Source: an uncultured Pelagibacteraceae bacterium
GTDB lineage: Bacteria; Pseudomonadota; Alphaproteobacteria; Pelagibacterales; Pelagibacteraceae
Reading direction: 5' to 3'
DNA: 64,000 nt
Assembly (NCBI GenBank): GCA_902612345.1
Contig: CACMDE010000004.1
Location: 1-64,000, forward strand
The position numbers and the translations under genes were made by a program. Under the pieces are notes generated by a model. That model was not told where the DNA came from. It made no database searches and was given only the letters and a program-made list of their open reading frames with translations. This document shows, piece after piece, positions 15,133 through 25,217 of this stretch (its first letter is position 1; each line of letters starts with the position of its first letter).

Positions 15133-16533
15133 ATGAAAAAAAATACAATAATTACTTTTAAAAGTAATTTTTTAAAAGAACAAGATCCTTTTCATCTAGT
15201 TGTTATTTTTTTTATAATCTTTTTTGGCACAGCTATTTTTTTTTCAATACCAACATTTTATGATTATACAAAATTCAACCAAGAAATTAAAGAAACGATC
15301 AATAAAGACTATAAAATCCAAATTGACAATTTAGAGAATATTAGCTTTAGATTTATACCATCCCCACATTTACTGATAAAAAAATCTGAAATTAAAATCA
15401 AAAATAATGAAACCGAACCTGTGGCGAATCTAAAAAATACTAAAGTATATATTTCATTATTAGATTTTTATAAAAAGGATAAATTTAACATTAAAAGAAT
15501 AGAAATTGATAAAGCTAACTTATATCTAAATAATTTATCATTAACAAATTTCATACAAAATTTGAAAAAAAATATTGTTAAAAAAATTTTAATTAAGAAA
15601 AGTACAATTTTTTTTAAAAATGAAAAGGGAGATATTATTTTATTATCAAAAATTCAATTACTCAATTATAGAATTGATTTTCAAAATAATAAGAAAATTT
15701 TTGAAATAGATGGTAATCTATTTGATTCTAATTATGAATTTAAATATTCAATTGACTATAAAATTCCTGATGTTCAAAATATTAGACTAGAGTTTAAAAA
15801 TCCAAATATTTTATTTGAAAATAAATTAATTGAAAATTTTAACTCCACTACACTCGATCAAGAAGGAATATTAAATATAGAATTTTTAAGTAATAAAAAT
15901 AGTATTAAATACGAAATAAAAAAAAATAATTTAAGTTTAATACGATCTGATACGAAAAATTCAAACTTTGATTTGATAGGCTCGATAAATTTTAAGCCTT
16001 TTCATTTTAATTTGATTGTTGATTTAAAAGAAATAAATTTAATAAAATTAGAAAATATTTTTTATAATATTTATAAAAATAAAAAGTTAAAATTAAATAA
16101 TCTATCAGGAACATTACAATTAAATTTTAGTAATATTGATAATAAAGTTCTCAAAACAGGTTCAATAGATTTAAAAATTGAAAATTCAGATCTAATAACA
16201 AAAAAAGATATATTTAATTTAAGTGATTTTGCAAATTTAGAAATTGTAGATTATCAATATTTAGACAACAGTGGCCAAATACTTCAAATGAAAGTAAAAG
16301 TTAATATAAGAAATAGAGAAAAATTTAATAGATTTCTTTTTAATTTTAGAAAAAATAAAATTAATCATGATAACTTATACTTTATTTACCAATTTGATAA
16401 TGAAAGTAGAACAAACCTAATCTCAAAGATATCAAATAAAGAGTTTTTAAGTGGAAGTGAACTTTATAAATTTAATAACTTGCAACAACTAAAAGTTTTA
16501 TTAAAAGATGAAGATCTTTTTATGTGGGATTAA
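15133..16533 (+). CDS. AsmA-like membrane-anchored protein of unknown function
   Basis: N-terminal TM then beta-rich AsmA-like region ([28 protein letters not shown]); divergent from uvrD. Confidence 0.5.
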   Translation: MKKNTIITFKSNFLKEQDPFHLVVIFFIIFFGTAIFFSIPTFYDYTKFNQEIKETINKDYKIQIDNLENISFRFIPSPHLLIKKSEIKIKNNETEPVANLKNTKVYISLLDFYKKDKFNIKRIEIDKANLYLNNLSLTNFIQNLKKNIVKKILIKKSTIFFKNEKGDIILLSKIQLLNYRIDFQNNKKIFEIDGNLFDSNYEFKYSIDYKIPDVQNIRLEFKNPNILFENKLIENFNSTTLDQEGILNIEFLSNKNSIKYEIKKNNLSLIRSDTKNSNFDLIGSINFKPFHFNLIVDLKEINLIKLENIFYNIYKNKKLKLNNLSGTLQLNFSNIDNKVLKTGSIDLKIENSDLITKKDIFNLSDFANLEIVDYQYLDNSGQILQMKVKVNIRNREKFNRFLFNFRKNKINHDNLYFIYQFDNESRTNLISKISNKEFLSGSELYKFNNLQQLKVLLKDEDLFMWD

Positions 16534-17908
16534 TCATTTTTTTTGGGTTTACAATTTTAAAATATTCTTTTTCAGTCAAAAGTTTACTCTTAACTGCTTC
16601 ATGTTTTAAGGTAGTTCCATTTTTAAGTGCGGCTTTAGCAATTCTAGAAGCTTTATCATATCCAATTTTAGGAGTTAAAGCAGTTACTAACATTAAAGAA
16701 TTTTCTAAATCAGATTTAATTTTTTTTGTATTAGCTTTTATTCCTTTAACACAGAATTTTGCAAAATTTTTTGAACTATCTGCAATTAAGTCAATAGATT
16801 GTAAAATATTATGGGCAATTAATGGTTTAAATACATTTAATTCGAATTGACCTTGTGATCCAGCAATAGTAATTCCATTGTGATTACCAATTACTTTAAC
16901 ACAAACCATGGTAACAGCTTCTGATTGTGTGGGATTTACTTTTCCTGGCATGATAGAAGAACCTGGTTCATTCGCTGGAAGTATCAATTCACCGTATCCT
17001 GCCCTTGGACCGGAACCGAGATATCTTATATCATTTGCAATCTTCATAAGACAAACTGCTGCAGTATTTAATGTTCCAGAATAATTTACTATAGCATCAT
17101 GAGCTGCTAGAGCAGCAAATTTATTTTTTGCAGGTTTAAAATTAATCTTTGTTAAATTACTTATTTCCCTACAAATTTTTTTATCAAAATTTTTTTTAGT
17201 ATTGATTCCTGTGCCAACAGCTGTCCCACCTTGAGCTAAAAAATATATTTCTTTTAATGCATTTTTGATTCTTAAAATTGTGTCTTCCAATTGAGAGTGG
17301 TAACCTGAAAATTCTTGGCCCAAAGTTAATGGCGTTGCATCTTGTAGATGAGTTCTTCCAACTTTAATAATATTTTTAAATTGATTTGATTTTCTTTTTA
17401 ATTCTTTATGTAAAAGATTCAGCGAAGGTAATAGTTTATCTCTTGTTTCAATAGCTATTGCTATATGAATTGCACTTGGAAAGACATCATTAGTCGACTG
17501 CGATTTATTTACATGATCGTTTGGATGTACAGGTTTTTTCGATCCAAGCTTACCTTTTAAAATTTGTATTGCTCTATTTGAAATAACTTCATTTACATTC
17601 ATATTGGTTTGGGTGCCAGATCCTGTTTGCCAAACTTTTAAAGGAAAATGTTCTTCAAGCTTACCTTTAATAACTTCGTCTGCAGCTCTTATTATCGAAT
17701 TTGCTATTTTTATATCTATTTGTTTTTCTTTTTTATGAACAATTGCTGCTGATTTTTTTATAATACCAATTGATTTGATTAGTACTGACCTTACTTTAAA
17801 TTCTCCAATATCAAAATATTTTTTTGATCTTTGAGTTGATGCTCCCCAATACTTATCCACAGGCACATCAATTCCACCAATGCTGTCGTACTCTTTTCTA
17901 GTTTTCAT
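16520..17908 (-). CDS. fumC: Class II fumarate hydratase
   Basis: [16 protein letters not shown] signature, [29 protein letters not shown]. Confidence 0.96.
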   Translation of the reverse strand: MKTRKEYDSIGGIDVPVDKYWGASTQRSKKYFDIGEFKVRSVLIKSIGIIKKSAAIVHKKEKQIDIKIANSIIRAADEVIKGKLEEHFPLKVWQTGSGTQTNMNVNEVISNRAIQILKGKLGSKKPVHPNDHVNKSQSTNDVFPSAIHIAIAIETRDKLLPSLNLLHKELKRKSNQFKNIIKVGRTHLQDATPLTLGQEFSGYHSQLEDTILRIKNALKEIYFLAQGGTAVGTGINTKKNFDKKICREISNLTKINFKPAKNKFAALAAHDAIVNYSGTLNTAAVCLMKIANDIRYLGSGPRAGYGELILPANEPGSSIMPGKVNPTQSEAVTMVCVKVIGNHNGITIAGSQGQFELNVFKPLIAHNILQSIDLIADSSKNFAKFCVKGIKANTKKIKSDLENSLMLVTALTPKIGYDKASRIAKAALKNGTTLKHEAVKSKLLTEKEYFKIVNPKKMINPT

Positions 17909-17985
17909 AATATAATTAAAGGTATTAAAATGTTATACATTAAAAAATTTAAAAATCCTAGCAGATGAAAAAATAAGGAGAAAAA

Positions 17986-18363
17986 ATGACTAATTTTGAA
18001 AAAGTAGGTTTATTTATGAGTACCTTTGGGCAAGAACTAAAAAAAAAATCTGAGCTTTCAACTGAGAAAATTAACTCTTTGAGATTAAGCTTGATTCAAG
18101 AGGAGTTAGAGGAGTTAACTAAAGCAATAAAAGAAAATGATATTCTTGAAGTAGCTGATGCTCTTACAGATATTTTATACGTTACTTATGGAGCTGGACA
18201 TGCCTTTGGAATTAACCTAGACAATTGTTTTAACGAGGTACAAAAATCTAATATGAGTAAATTGGGAAAAGATGGGAAGCCAATTTATAATGAGCATGGC
18301 AAAGTAATGAAAGGGCCAGATTATTTTAAGCCTAATTTGTCAAAATTTATTGTTACTGATTAA
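17986..18363 (+). CDS. MazG-like / phosphoribosyl-ATP pyrophosphohydrolase-like nucleotide pyrophosphohydrolase
   Basis: EELEEL...DILEVADALTDILYV (ExxE...ExxD all-alpha NTP-PPase motif); SD AAGGAG upstream. Confidence 0.75.
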   Translation: MTNFEKVGLFMSTFGQELKKKSELSTEKINSLRLSLIQEELEELTKAIKENDILEVADALTDILYVTYGAGHAFGINLDNCFNEVQKSNMSKLGKDGKPIYNEHGKVMKGPDYFKPNLSKFIVTD

Positions 18364-19241
18364 GACCAAAATGGTTTAATTATTTTTATTTTAGCTTTTT
18401 CTGTTAAAAAAATTTCTTCCATTTTAAAATTAGGATCCTTAAATTTAAAAAGTCCAAAAGAAAATTTAGAATTGTTGATAATTTTTCCTATCTCAGTATT
18501 ATTTATTTTAATTATATCATCATTATTAATATTTCCCTCGATGATTTTAACAGGATAAATTCTTCTACTAATTTTCTCTTTCAATTTCATTCTAGCTGTA
18601 TTTTCTTGACCAACATAACAACCTTTTTTAAAATCAATTGCATTTAATTCTTCTGAATTAGTTTCTAAGCCAAATATTTTGTTTTGAAAATTTTCTGTGT
18701 CTGAGCTAGGAATTCCAAGAGAGTGACTTAATTGATAATACTCCTCAATATGAGAAATTTTTAAATTTAATTTTTTTGATGATAAATATAGTTTTTCTAA
18801 ATTTATTACTATTCTTGCCCCTAATTTAATACATCTTGGATCTAAAACTACCGGATCTTCCCTAAATTTAATAGTTGTACCTAATTCAATATTTTTTTCA
18901 AAATCAGTGAAATTCTCTTTTGAAAGTGCAGCAACTACAAATTCATTTGAAAGATTTGTAATTTCTACCTTTGATCGTAATTTATATAGAGTCAGTTGTT
19001 TGTATAGACTTTCTATTTGATATTTTGGACAATCTAAAAAGTAACCACTTTTGTGTTTGATAACAATAAATTCAAACAAGTATTTTCCTTGAGGTGTTAA
19101 TAAATATGAAAAACAACTATGATTTTCCGAAACTTTTTTTAAATCATTACTAATTATATTTTGTAAATAATTAAAAGAATCTTTCCCATTAATATAAACA
19201 ATGCCTCTATCTTCTAATATATAAATACTCTCTTTTTTCAT
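18360..19241 (-). CDS. ygfZ: YgfZ/GcvT-like folate-binding protein (Fe-S cluster maintenance)
   Basis: FKKGCYVGQENTAR matches the YgfZ KGCYxGQE signature. Confidence 0.88.
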   Translation of the reverse strand: MKKESIYILEDRGIVYINGKDSFNYLQNIISNDLKKVSENHSCFSYLLTPQGKYLFEFIVIKHKSGYFLDCPKYQIESLYKQLTLYKLRSKVEITNLSNEFVVAALSKENFTDFEKNIELGTTIKFREDPVVLDPRCIKLGARIVINLEKLYLSSKKLNLKISHIEEYYQLSHSLGIPSSDTENFQNKIFGLETNSEELNAIDFKKGCYVGQENTARMKLKEKISRRIYPVKIIEGNINNDDIIKINNTEIGKIINNSKFSFGLFKFKDPNFKMEEIFLTEKAKIKIIKPFWS

Positions 19242-19284
19242 AATTGCTTATCAATAGATTATAATATAATAACTTTTTTACTAT

Positions 19285-20592
19285 ATGTTAGATTTAATAA
19301 TTAAAAATGGACAATGTTACATAGATGGTGATTTAAAAAATGTTGATGTTGCTATAAAAGATGGAAAAATTCACCAGATAGGTAAAATTTCAGAAAAAGC
19401 AAAGGAAGAAATAAACGCCAAAGGTCAAACTGTGTTACCAGGATGTATTGATACACAAACACATTTTAGAGAGCCAGGTTCAACTGACACAGAAGATCTT
19501 CATTCAGGCAGTAGAGCAGCAATTTCAGGTGGAATAACAAGTGTATTTGAAATGCCAAATACAAATCCACCAACTTCCAATATGAAAGAGTTTCAAAGAA
19601 AGTTAGATCTCGCAAAAAATAGAATGTATTGTAATTATGCCTTCTATTTTGGTGCAACAGCTGATAATTCACAGGATCTAGCAAGCTTGAAAGATTTAGA
19701 TGGATGTTGCGGTATCAAATTATTTGCAGGCTCATCGACTGGTAATTTATTAGTTGCAGAAGAAAAAGATATAGATAAAGTTTTTCAAAACAGCTCAAAG
19801 GTTGTAGCTGTACATTCTGAAGATGAAGCCATTTTAAATACAAATAAAAAATTAATTAAAAAAGGGGATGTCCATACTCATCCAATTTGGAGAAGTGTAG
19901 AATGTGCAATGTCATCAACAAGAAGAATTGTTAAAATTGCTGAGCGATATAATAAAAAAGCCCATATACTTCACATTACAACAAAAGAGGAGATAGATTT
20001 TTTATCTCAACATAAAGGAAATATTTCATTTGAGATCACTCCCCAGCATTTAACTTTGTTTGCTCCTGATTGTTATAATAAACTTGGAACTTATGCTCAA
20101 ATGAACCCTCCAATAAGGGATAAATCTCATTACGATAGATTATGGTATGCAGTTAGAAATAATTTAAATGATACAATTGGATCTGATCATGCTCCACACC
20201 TTAAGGTAAATAAAGATAAAGAATATCCAAATTCACCATCAGGAATGCCAGGGGTTCAAACTATACTCCCAGTAATGTTAAACCATGTAAATGAAGGAAA
20301 GCTTACACTAAATCAATTAATTAATTATGTCTGCGAAAATCCAATTAAAATTTTTAGAATTAAAAATAAAGGATTTATCAAAGAAGGTTATGATGCTGAT
20401 TTTACAATTGTCGATATGAATAGAATAATAGAAATTAAAAATGAAAATATAGAAAGTAAGTGTAAATGGTCACCATTTAATCGATACAAGTTTAAAGGTA
20501 CTCCTGTAGCAACAATAATAAATGGTGAAATAAAAATGAAGGATGGAAAAATAATTGGAGATCCATCTGGTAAACCTTTAGTTTTTAATTAA
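19285..20592 (+). CDS. pyrC: Dihydroorotase (class I type)
   Basis: VLPGCIDTQTHFREPG, EMPNTNPPT, GSDHAPH amidohydrolase motifs. Confidence 0.9.
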   Translation: MLDLIIKNGQCYIDGDLKNVDVAIKDGKIHQIGKISEKAKEEINAKGQTVLPGCIDTQTHFREPGSTDTEDLHSGSRAAISGGITSVFEMPNTNPPTSNMKEFQRKLDLAKNRMYCNYAFYFGATADNSQDLASLKDLDGCCGIKLFAGSSTGNLLVAEEKDIDKVFQNSSKVVAVHSEDEAILNTNKKLIKKGDVHTHPIWRSVECAMSSTRRIVKIAERYNKKAHILHITTKEEIDFLSQHKGNISFEITPQHLTLFAPDCYNKLGTYAQMNPPIRDKSHYDRLWYAVRNNLNDTIGSDHAPHLKVNKDKEYPNSPSGMPGVQTILPVMLNHVNEGKLTLNQLINYVCENPIKIFRIKNKGFIKEGYDADFTIVDMNRIIEIKNENIESKCKWSPFNRYKFKGTPVATIINGEIKMKDGKIIGDPSGKPLVFN

Positions 20593-20920
20593 TTACTTTA
20601 GATGAATACATATTAACTAATGTTAAACCGATAACAATTAGAAATAATCCTAGAATAACTTGCCAGTTTAATGTCTGGCCATAAATTAAGTAGCCAAGTA
20701 TTGCTACTGTGAAAATACCCAGCCCACACCAAGTTGCATAAACTACTGCCAAAGGAAGTTTTGTCACAACAATTGACAAACAAAAAAATGCACAAATATA
20801 AAAAATGATAAGAAAACCAGTGGGTATTGGTTTACTAAATCCCTTTGTAACTGGTAGCAACATTGTGCCGGCAACTTCAAAAAAAGTAGCAGCAATCAAA
20901 ATTAAATATGTTTTAAGCAT
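20585..20920 (-). CDS. Small multidrug resistance (SMR) family transporter
   Basis: 111 aa, 4 TM, conserved Glu in AATFFEVAGT, YATWCGLG. Confidence 0.88.
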   Translation of the reverse strand: MLKTYLILIAATFFEVAGTMLLPVTKGFSKPIPTGFLIIFYICAFFCLSIVVTKLPLAVVYATWCGLGIFTVAILGYLIYGQTLNWQVILGLFLIVIGLTLVNMYSSKVIN

Positions 20921-22815
20921 TATTTTAATATACCATTTTTTATTAAATTATCTTTTATTTCATCTAAAATCACAGGGTCATCTATTGTTGCTGGCATTTT
21001 ATATTCCTCTTTATCAGCAATTTTTCTAACTGTACCCCTTAATATTTTGCCTGATCTTGTTTTAGGTAATCTTTTAACAACTATCACAGTTTTGAAGGCT
21101 GCAACTGGTCCAACTTTATCTCTAACCATTTGAATACATTCTTTTGAAATAATTTCATTTTCTTTTGTAACTCCAGCTTTTAAAGCAATCAGACCAATTG
21201 GAAGCTGACCTTTCAATTGATCTTTAATTCCAATAACTGCACATTCAGCTACTGATTGATGTTCTGATAAAACTTCCTCTATTGCGCCAGTGGATAATCT
21301 ATGACCTGCAACATTTATAATGTCGTCTGTTCTAGACATGATCCAAACGTAACCATCTTCATCAATATGTCCCGCATCATAAGTTTGGTAATAACCTTCA
21401 TAATTTGTCATATAATTTTCTTTATATCTTTCATCGGCATTCCATAGTGTAGGAAAAGTACCAGGTGGCAAAGGAAGTTTTACAACTATATCGCCCATTT
21501 CATTTGGCTTTGCCAAAGTACTATCAGGTTTAATTATTTTTACATCATATCCTGGTACAGGTTTACATGCAGAACCATATTTAGTTTTTTGCATTTCGAT
21601 ACCAGTGCAATTTCCACTAATTGACCAACTTGTTTCTGTTTGCCACCAATGGTCGATTACAGGAACATTTAATAAATTTTCTGCCCACTTAATCGTATCT
21701 GGATCTGCTCTTTCACCAGCTAAGAATAAAGACTCAAATGAACTTAGATCATACTTTGAAAAAAATATTCCTTCAGGATCTTCTTTTTTAATAGCTCTAA
21801 ATGCTGTCGGCGCTGTAAATAAAGATTTAATTTTATAATCAGATATTATTCTCCAAAAAACTCCTGCATCTGGAGTCCCCACTGGTTTTCCCTCAAATAA
21901 GACAGTAGTACATCCCTTAAAGAGAGGGGCATAAACTATATAAGAGTGACCAACAATCCATCCAATATCACTTGCTGACCACCAAACATCATTTTCATCA
22001 ATATTATAAATATTCTTCATGGTCCATTTTAGAGCCGCAATATGTCCTCCCGTATCTCTTACAATACCTTTTGGCACACCAGTCGTTCCAGAAGTATACA
22101 AAATATATGCAAAATCATTTGATCTCATTTCAACACAATCTTTATCTTTTGCATTTGATAGTGCCTCATTCCATGTAATTTCTAATGGTGCCTTTAAATT
22201 TATTTCATGTCCTTTTCTTTGAAAAAAAACAACTTTTTCTATTTTGTGTTTGGCAAGATTTATAGCTCCATCTACTAATGGTCTATATTCAACTGTTCTT
22301 CCAGGCTCAAATCCACAAGATGCTGTAATTAAAATTTTTGCTTTGCTATCATCAATTCTACTTGCAAGCTCATTTGATGCAAAACCACCAAAGACAACCG
22401 AGTGTATTGCTCCAATTCTACCACAAGCTAGCATTGCAATAACCGCCTCTGGTATCATTGGCATATAAATAATAACCCTATCTCCTTTTTTAACACCAAG
22501 ATTGTCTAAAGCTCCCGCAAACTTCGAAACTTTTTCTTTAAGTTGGTTAAATGTAAATTTAGCTTTGTTACCAGTTATTGGACTATCGTATATTAATGCA
22601 ATTTTTTCACCTTTACCTTGATCAATATGGAAATCCAAAGCATTGTAACAAGTATTTGTAACTCCATCCTCATACCATTTATAAAATGGAGGATTAGATT
22701 TATTTAAAATTTTGGTAGGTTTTTTAAACCAAAAGATATCTTCAGATACACTTTTCCAAAAATCTTCAGGATTTTTTATTGAATTTTCATAAATTTGATT
22801 AAATTTTTGACCCAT
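20920..22815 (-). CDS. prpE: Acyl-CoA synthetase, propionyl/acetyl-CoA synthetase family (PrpE-like)
   Basis: YTSGTTGVPKGIVRDTGGH, WWQTETSWSI, RSGKILRGT; the RDTGGH variant is typical of PrpE. Confidence 0.85.
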   Translation of the reverse strand: MGQKFNQIYENSIKNPEDFWKSVSEDIFWFKKPTKILNKSNPPFYKWYEDGVTNTCYNALDFHIDQGKGEKIALIYDSPITGNKAKFTFNQLKEKVSKFAGALDNLGVKKGDRVIIYMPMIPEAVIAMLACGRIGAIHSVVFGGFASNELASRIDDSKAKILITASCGFEPGRTVEYRPLVDGAINLAKHKIEKVVFFQRKGHEINLKAPLEITWNEALSNAKDKDCVEMRSNDFAYILYTSGTTGVPKGIVRDTGGHIAALKWTMKNIYNIDENDVWWSASDIGWIVGHSYIVYAPLFKGCTTVLFEGKPVGTPDAGVFWRIISDYKIKSLFTAPTAFRAIKKEDPEGIFFSKYDLSSFESLFLAGERADPDTIKWAENLLNVPVIDHWWQTETSWSISGNCTGIEMQKTKYGSACKPVPGYDVKIIKPDSTLAKPNEMGDIVVKLPLPPGTFPTLWNADERYKENYMTNYEGYYQTYDAGHIDEDGYVWIMSRTDDIINVAGHRLSTGAIEEVLSEHQSVAECAVIGIKDQLKGQLPIGLIALKAGVTKENEIISKECIQMVRDKVGPVAAFKTVIVVKRLPKTRSGKILRGTVRKIADKEEYKMPATIDDPVILDEIKDNLIKNGILK

Positions 22816-22875
22816 TATGATTTGTTAATAAGAACCATTTTAATATAGATTTTATGTTACAGGTTGTATTTAATT

Positions 22876-23002
22876 TTAAAAAGTTAGTAAAATCAATACT
22901 TTTTAATGTCCAAAAAAACTTTTAATACCTAAGTAATTTTGTTATTAAGCCCCTAACTTAGGAATGACCACTATGGTTATTCTGTAGTTTAAATTTAAAC
23001 TA
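22876..23002. promoter_or_regulatory. Proteorhodopsin upstream regulatory / leader region with several inverted repeats
   Basis: TTAAAAAGT(22876-22884)/ACTTTTTAA(22898-22906); CCTAAGT(22928-22934)/ACTTAGG(22956-22962); TGACCA-cta-TGGTTA near 22965; 18-bp palindrome TAGTTTAAATTTAAACTA 22985-23002. Confidence 0.5.
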
Positions 23003-23030
23003 TAAATAAACGAAAGAGGGAGTTTTTAAT

Positions 23031-23801
23031 ATGAAAAAACTTAAACTTTTTGCGCTAGCATCAATTGCTCTATTGGGCTTTTCAGGTGCTGCAAACGCAG
23101 AAACTGTTCTCTTAGCCGCTGATGACTTCGTTGGAATATCTTTTTGGGTAATTTCAATGGGTATGTTAGCTGCTACTGCATTCTTTTTCATGGAAAGAGG
23201 ATCAGTTGCATCTGGTTGGAAAACTTCAGTAACAGTTGCAGGTCTTGTAACTGGTATTGCATTTATCCACTACATGTACATGAGAGGTGTATGGGTACAA
23301 ACTGGTGAGTCACCAACAGTATATAGATACATTGACTGGCTAATCACTGTGCCATTACAGATGATTGAATTCTATTTAATTCTTGCAGCTGTAAGAAAAG
23401 TACCAGGTGGTATTTTCTGGAGATTATTAATTGGATCTTTAGTAATGCTAATTGGTGGATACTTAGGAGAAGCAGGATACATCAACGCACTACTTGGTTT
23501 CATTATCGGTATGGCTGGATGGTTCTACATCTTGTATGAAGTGTTCTCAGGTGAAGCTGGTAAAGCGGCAGCTAAAAGTGGTAACAAAGGTTTGTCTACT
23601 GCATTTGGCGCAATGAGAATGATCGTAACAATTGGTTGGGCAATTTACCCATTAGGTTATGTATTTGGTTACCTAACTGGTGGTGTAGATGCAAATTCAC
23701 TTAACGTGATTTACAACCTAGCAGACTTTATTAACAAAATCGCATTTGGTTTAGTTATTTGGGCTGCAGCGATGCAAAATACATCAGCTAGAGCAAGATA
23801 A
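23031..23801 (+). CDS. Proteorhodopsin, predicted light-driven proton pump
   Basis: 7 TM; RYIDWLITVPLQMIEFYLILAAV (D102 acceptor, E113 donor, Q110 tuning residue, local numbering); retinal lysine in DFINKIAFG; N-terminal signal peptide; SD GAGGGAG. Confidence 0.98.
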   Translation: MKKLKLFALASIALLGFSGAANAETVLLAADDFVGISFWVISMGMLAATAFFFMERGSVASGWKTSVTVAGLVTGIAFIHYMYMRGVWVQTGESPTVYRYIDWLITVPLQMIEFYLILAAVRKVPGGIFWRLLIGSLVMLIGGYLGEAGYINALLGFIIGMAGWFYILYEVFSGEAGKAAAKSGNKGLSTAFGAMRMIVTIGWAIYPLGYVFGYLTGGVDANSLNVIYNLADFINKIAFGLVIWAAAMQNTSARAR

Positions 23802-23823
23802 TTAAATTTATCGAACTTTTAAT

Positions 23824-23864
23824 AAATAGGGCGAGTATGTTTTACATACTTGCCCTATTTTTTT
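23824..23864 (+). terminator. Strong rho-independent terminator after proteorhodopsin
   Basis: AAATAGGGCGAGTATGT-TTT-ACATACTTGCCCTATTT followed by T-run; 17-bp stem (one G-U), 3-nt loop. Confidence 0.93.
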
Positions 23865-23883
23865 ATATAACTATATAACATTT

Positions 23884-24204
23884 ATGACTAAAATTACTTA
23901 CATCGAACATAATGGTAAATCTCATACTATAGAGGTACAAAATGGATTAACTGTTATGGAGGGAGCAGTGCAAAATGATATTCCAGGAATAGATGCAGAC
24001 TGCGGTGGCTCAATGGCTTGTGCCACTTGTCACGTTTATGTCAAAGAAGATTGGTTTAATAAAATTCCTTCAAAAACTGAAGGTGAAGATGATATGTTGG
24101 ACCAAGCTTTTGAACCAAAGCCAAATAGCAGACTTAGTTGTCAACTAATCGTCTCTGATGATTTAAATGGTTTGATTGTTAATCTACCAGAAAAACAAGT
24201 TTAA
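23884..24204 (+). CDS. 2Fe-2S ferredoxin (adrenodoxin-type)
   Basis: [17 protein letters not shown]...RLSCQL cysteine ligands. Confidence 0.95.
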   Translation: MTKITYIEHNGKSHTIEVQNGLTVMEGAVQNDIPGIDADCGGSMACATCHVYVKEDWFNKIPSKTEGEDDMLDQAFEPKPNSRLSCQLIVSDDLNGLIVNLPEKQV

Positions 24205-25217
24205 TGATAAATACAGATGCATTAATAATAGGAGCAGGTCCAACAGGATTATTTACAGCACACCAATTAAAATTAATTGGATTAAATTGTGAGGTTGTAG
24301 ATAATCTAGACAAAATTGGAGGACAATGTATTGAATTGTATCCAGACAAACCTATTTATGATATTCCAGCAGTACCAGAGTGCACTGGCAAAGAACTTAC
24401 AGATAATTTAATTAATCAATTAAAACCCTTTGATATAAAATTTCACTTAAGTGAAAGAGTTGAGCAAGTAAAAAAAATAAATGATTATTGGAATGTTAAA
24501 ACTAATAAGGGAACAGAATTTCAAACCCCAAATATAATTATTGCAGGAGGTGTTGGTTCTTTTGAGCCGCGAAAGTTTATTCCAAAAGAATGCGAAAAAT
24601 ATGAAAATACTTCAATTTTTTATTCTGTTAAGGATAAGTCTATTTTTAAAGGAAAAATAGTCTCAATTTTTGGAGGTGGAGATAGTGCATTAGACTGGGC
24701 CATTGAATTATCAAAAGATGCGAAGGTTAATTTAATACATAGAAGAGATGAGTTTAGAGGAGCTGAGTCAACCTTGAAAAAAGTACTTGAGCTACAAAAA
24801 GATGGGAAAATTAATTTATATACCAAATATCAGCTTAAAAGTGTACATGGTGATAATAAATTAGAAGCCATAGATATTATTCACGACAATAAAGAAAATA
24901 TAAATTTAAAAACAGACTTTGTTCTAGGGTTTTTTGGTTTGATTATGCAATTAGGACCTATAGCAAATTGGGGGCTTAATTTAGATAGAAAAACAATAAG
25001 TGTTGATACTGAAAGATTTGAAACTAATCAAAAGGGTATTTATGCAGTGGGAGATATATGTAATTATCCAGGAAAATTAAAACTTATTCTGTCGGGATTT
25101 CATGAAGGTGCACTAGCGGCTAGAGCATGTTTTAAACTTGCAAGGCCGGATGAAAAATATCGATTTGAATTTACCACGACTTCAACAAGTCTACTAAAAA
25201 GATTAGGTAAAAAATAG
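24204..25217 (+). CDS. Ferredoxin--NADP+ reductase, thioredoxin-reductase-like
   Basis: IIGAGPTGLFTAHQL, GGQCIELYPDKPIYDIPAVP, FGGGDSALDWA, GIYAVGDI; lacks a CxxC redox motif. Confidence 0.9.
   Translation: MINTDALIIGAGPTGLFTAHQLKLIGLNCEVVDNLDKIGGQCIELYPDKPIYDIPAVPECTGKELTDNLINQLKPFDIKFHLSERVEQVKKINDYWNVKTNKGTEFQTPNIIIAGGVGSFEPRKFIPKECEKYENTSIFYSVKDKSIFKGKIVSIFGGGDSALDWAIELSKDAKVNLIHRRDEFRGAESTLKKVLELQKDGKINLYTKYQLKSVHGDNKLEAIDIIHDNKENINLKTDFVLGFFGLIMQLGPIANWGLNLDRKTISVDTERFETNQKGIYAVGDICNYPGKLKLILSGFHEGALAARACFKLARPDEKYRFEFTTTSTSLLKRLGKK

Noticed and set aside
18360-19241. Reading this ORF as a second GcvT
   Set aside because: The KGCYVGQE signature and genomic context fit the YgfZ folate-binding family; a full gcvT is present at 56897
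21605-22468. Several plus-strand ORFs antisense to the acyl-CoA synthetase
   Set aside because: Overlapping shadow ORFs in multiple frames of a conserved enzyme
23000-23191. Minus-strand 63-aa ORF over the proteorhodopsin 5' end
   Set aside because: Antisense to the signal peptide and first helix; no independent support
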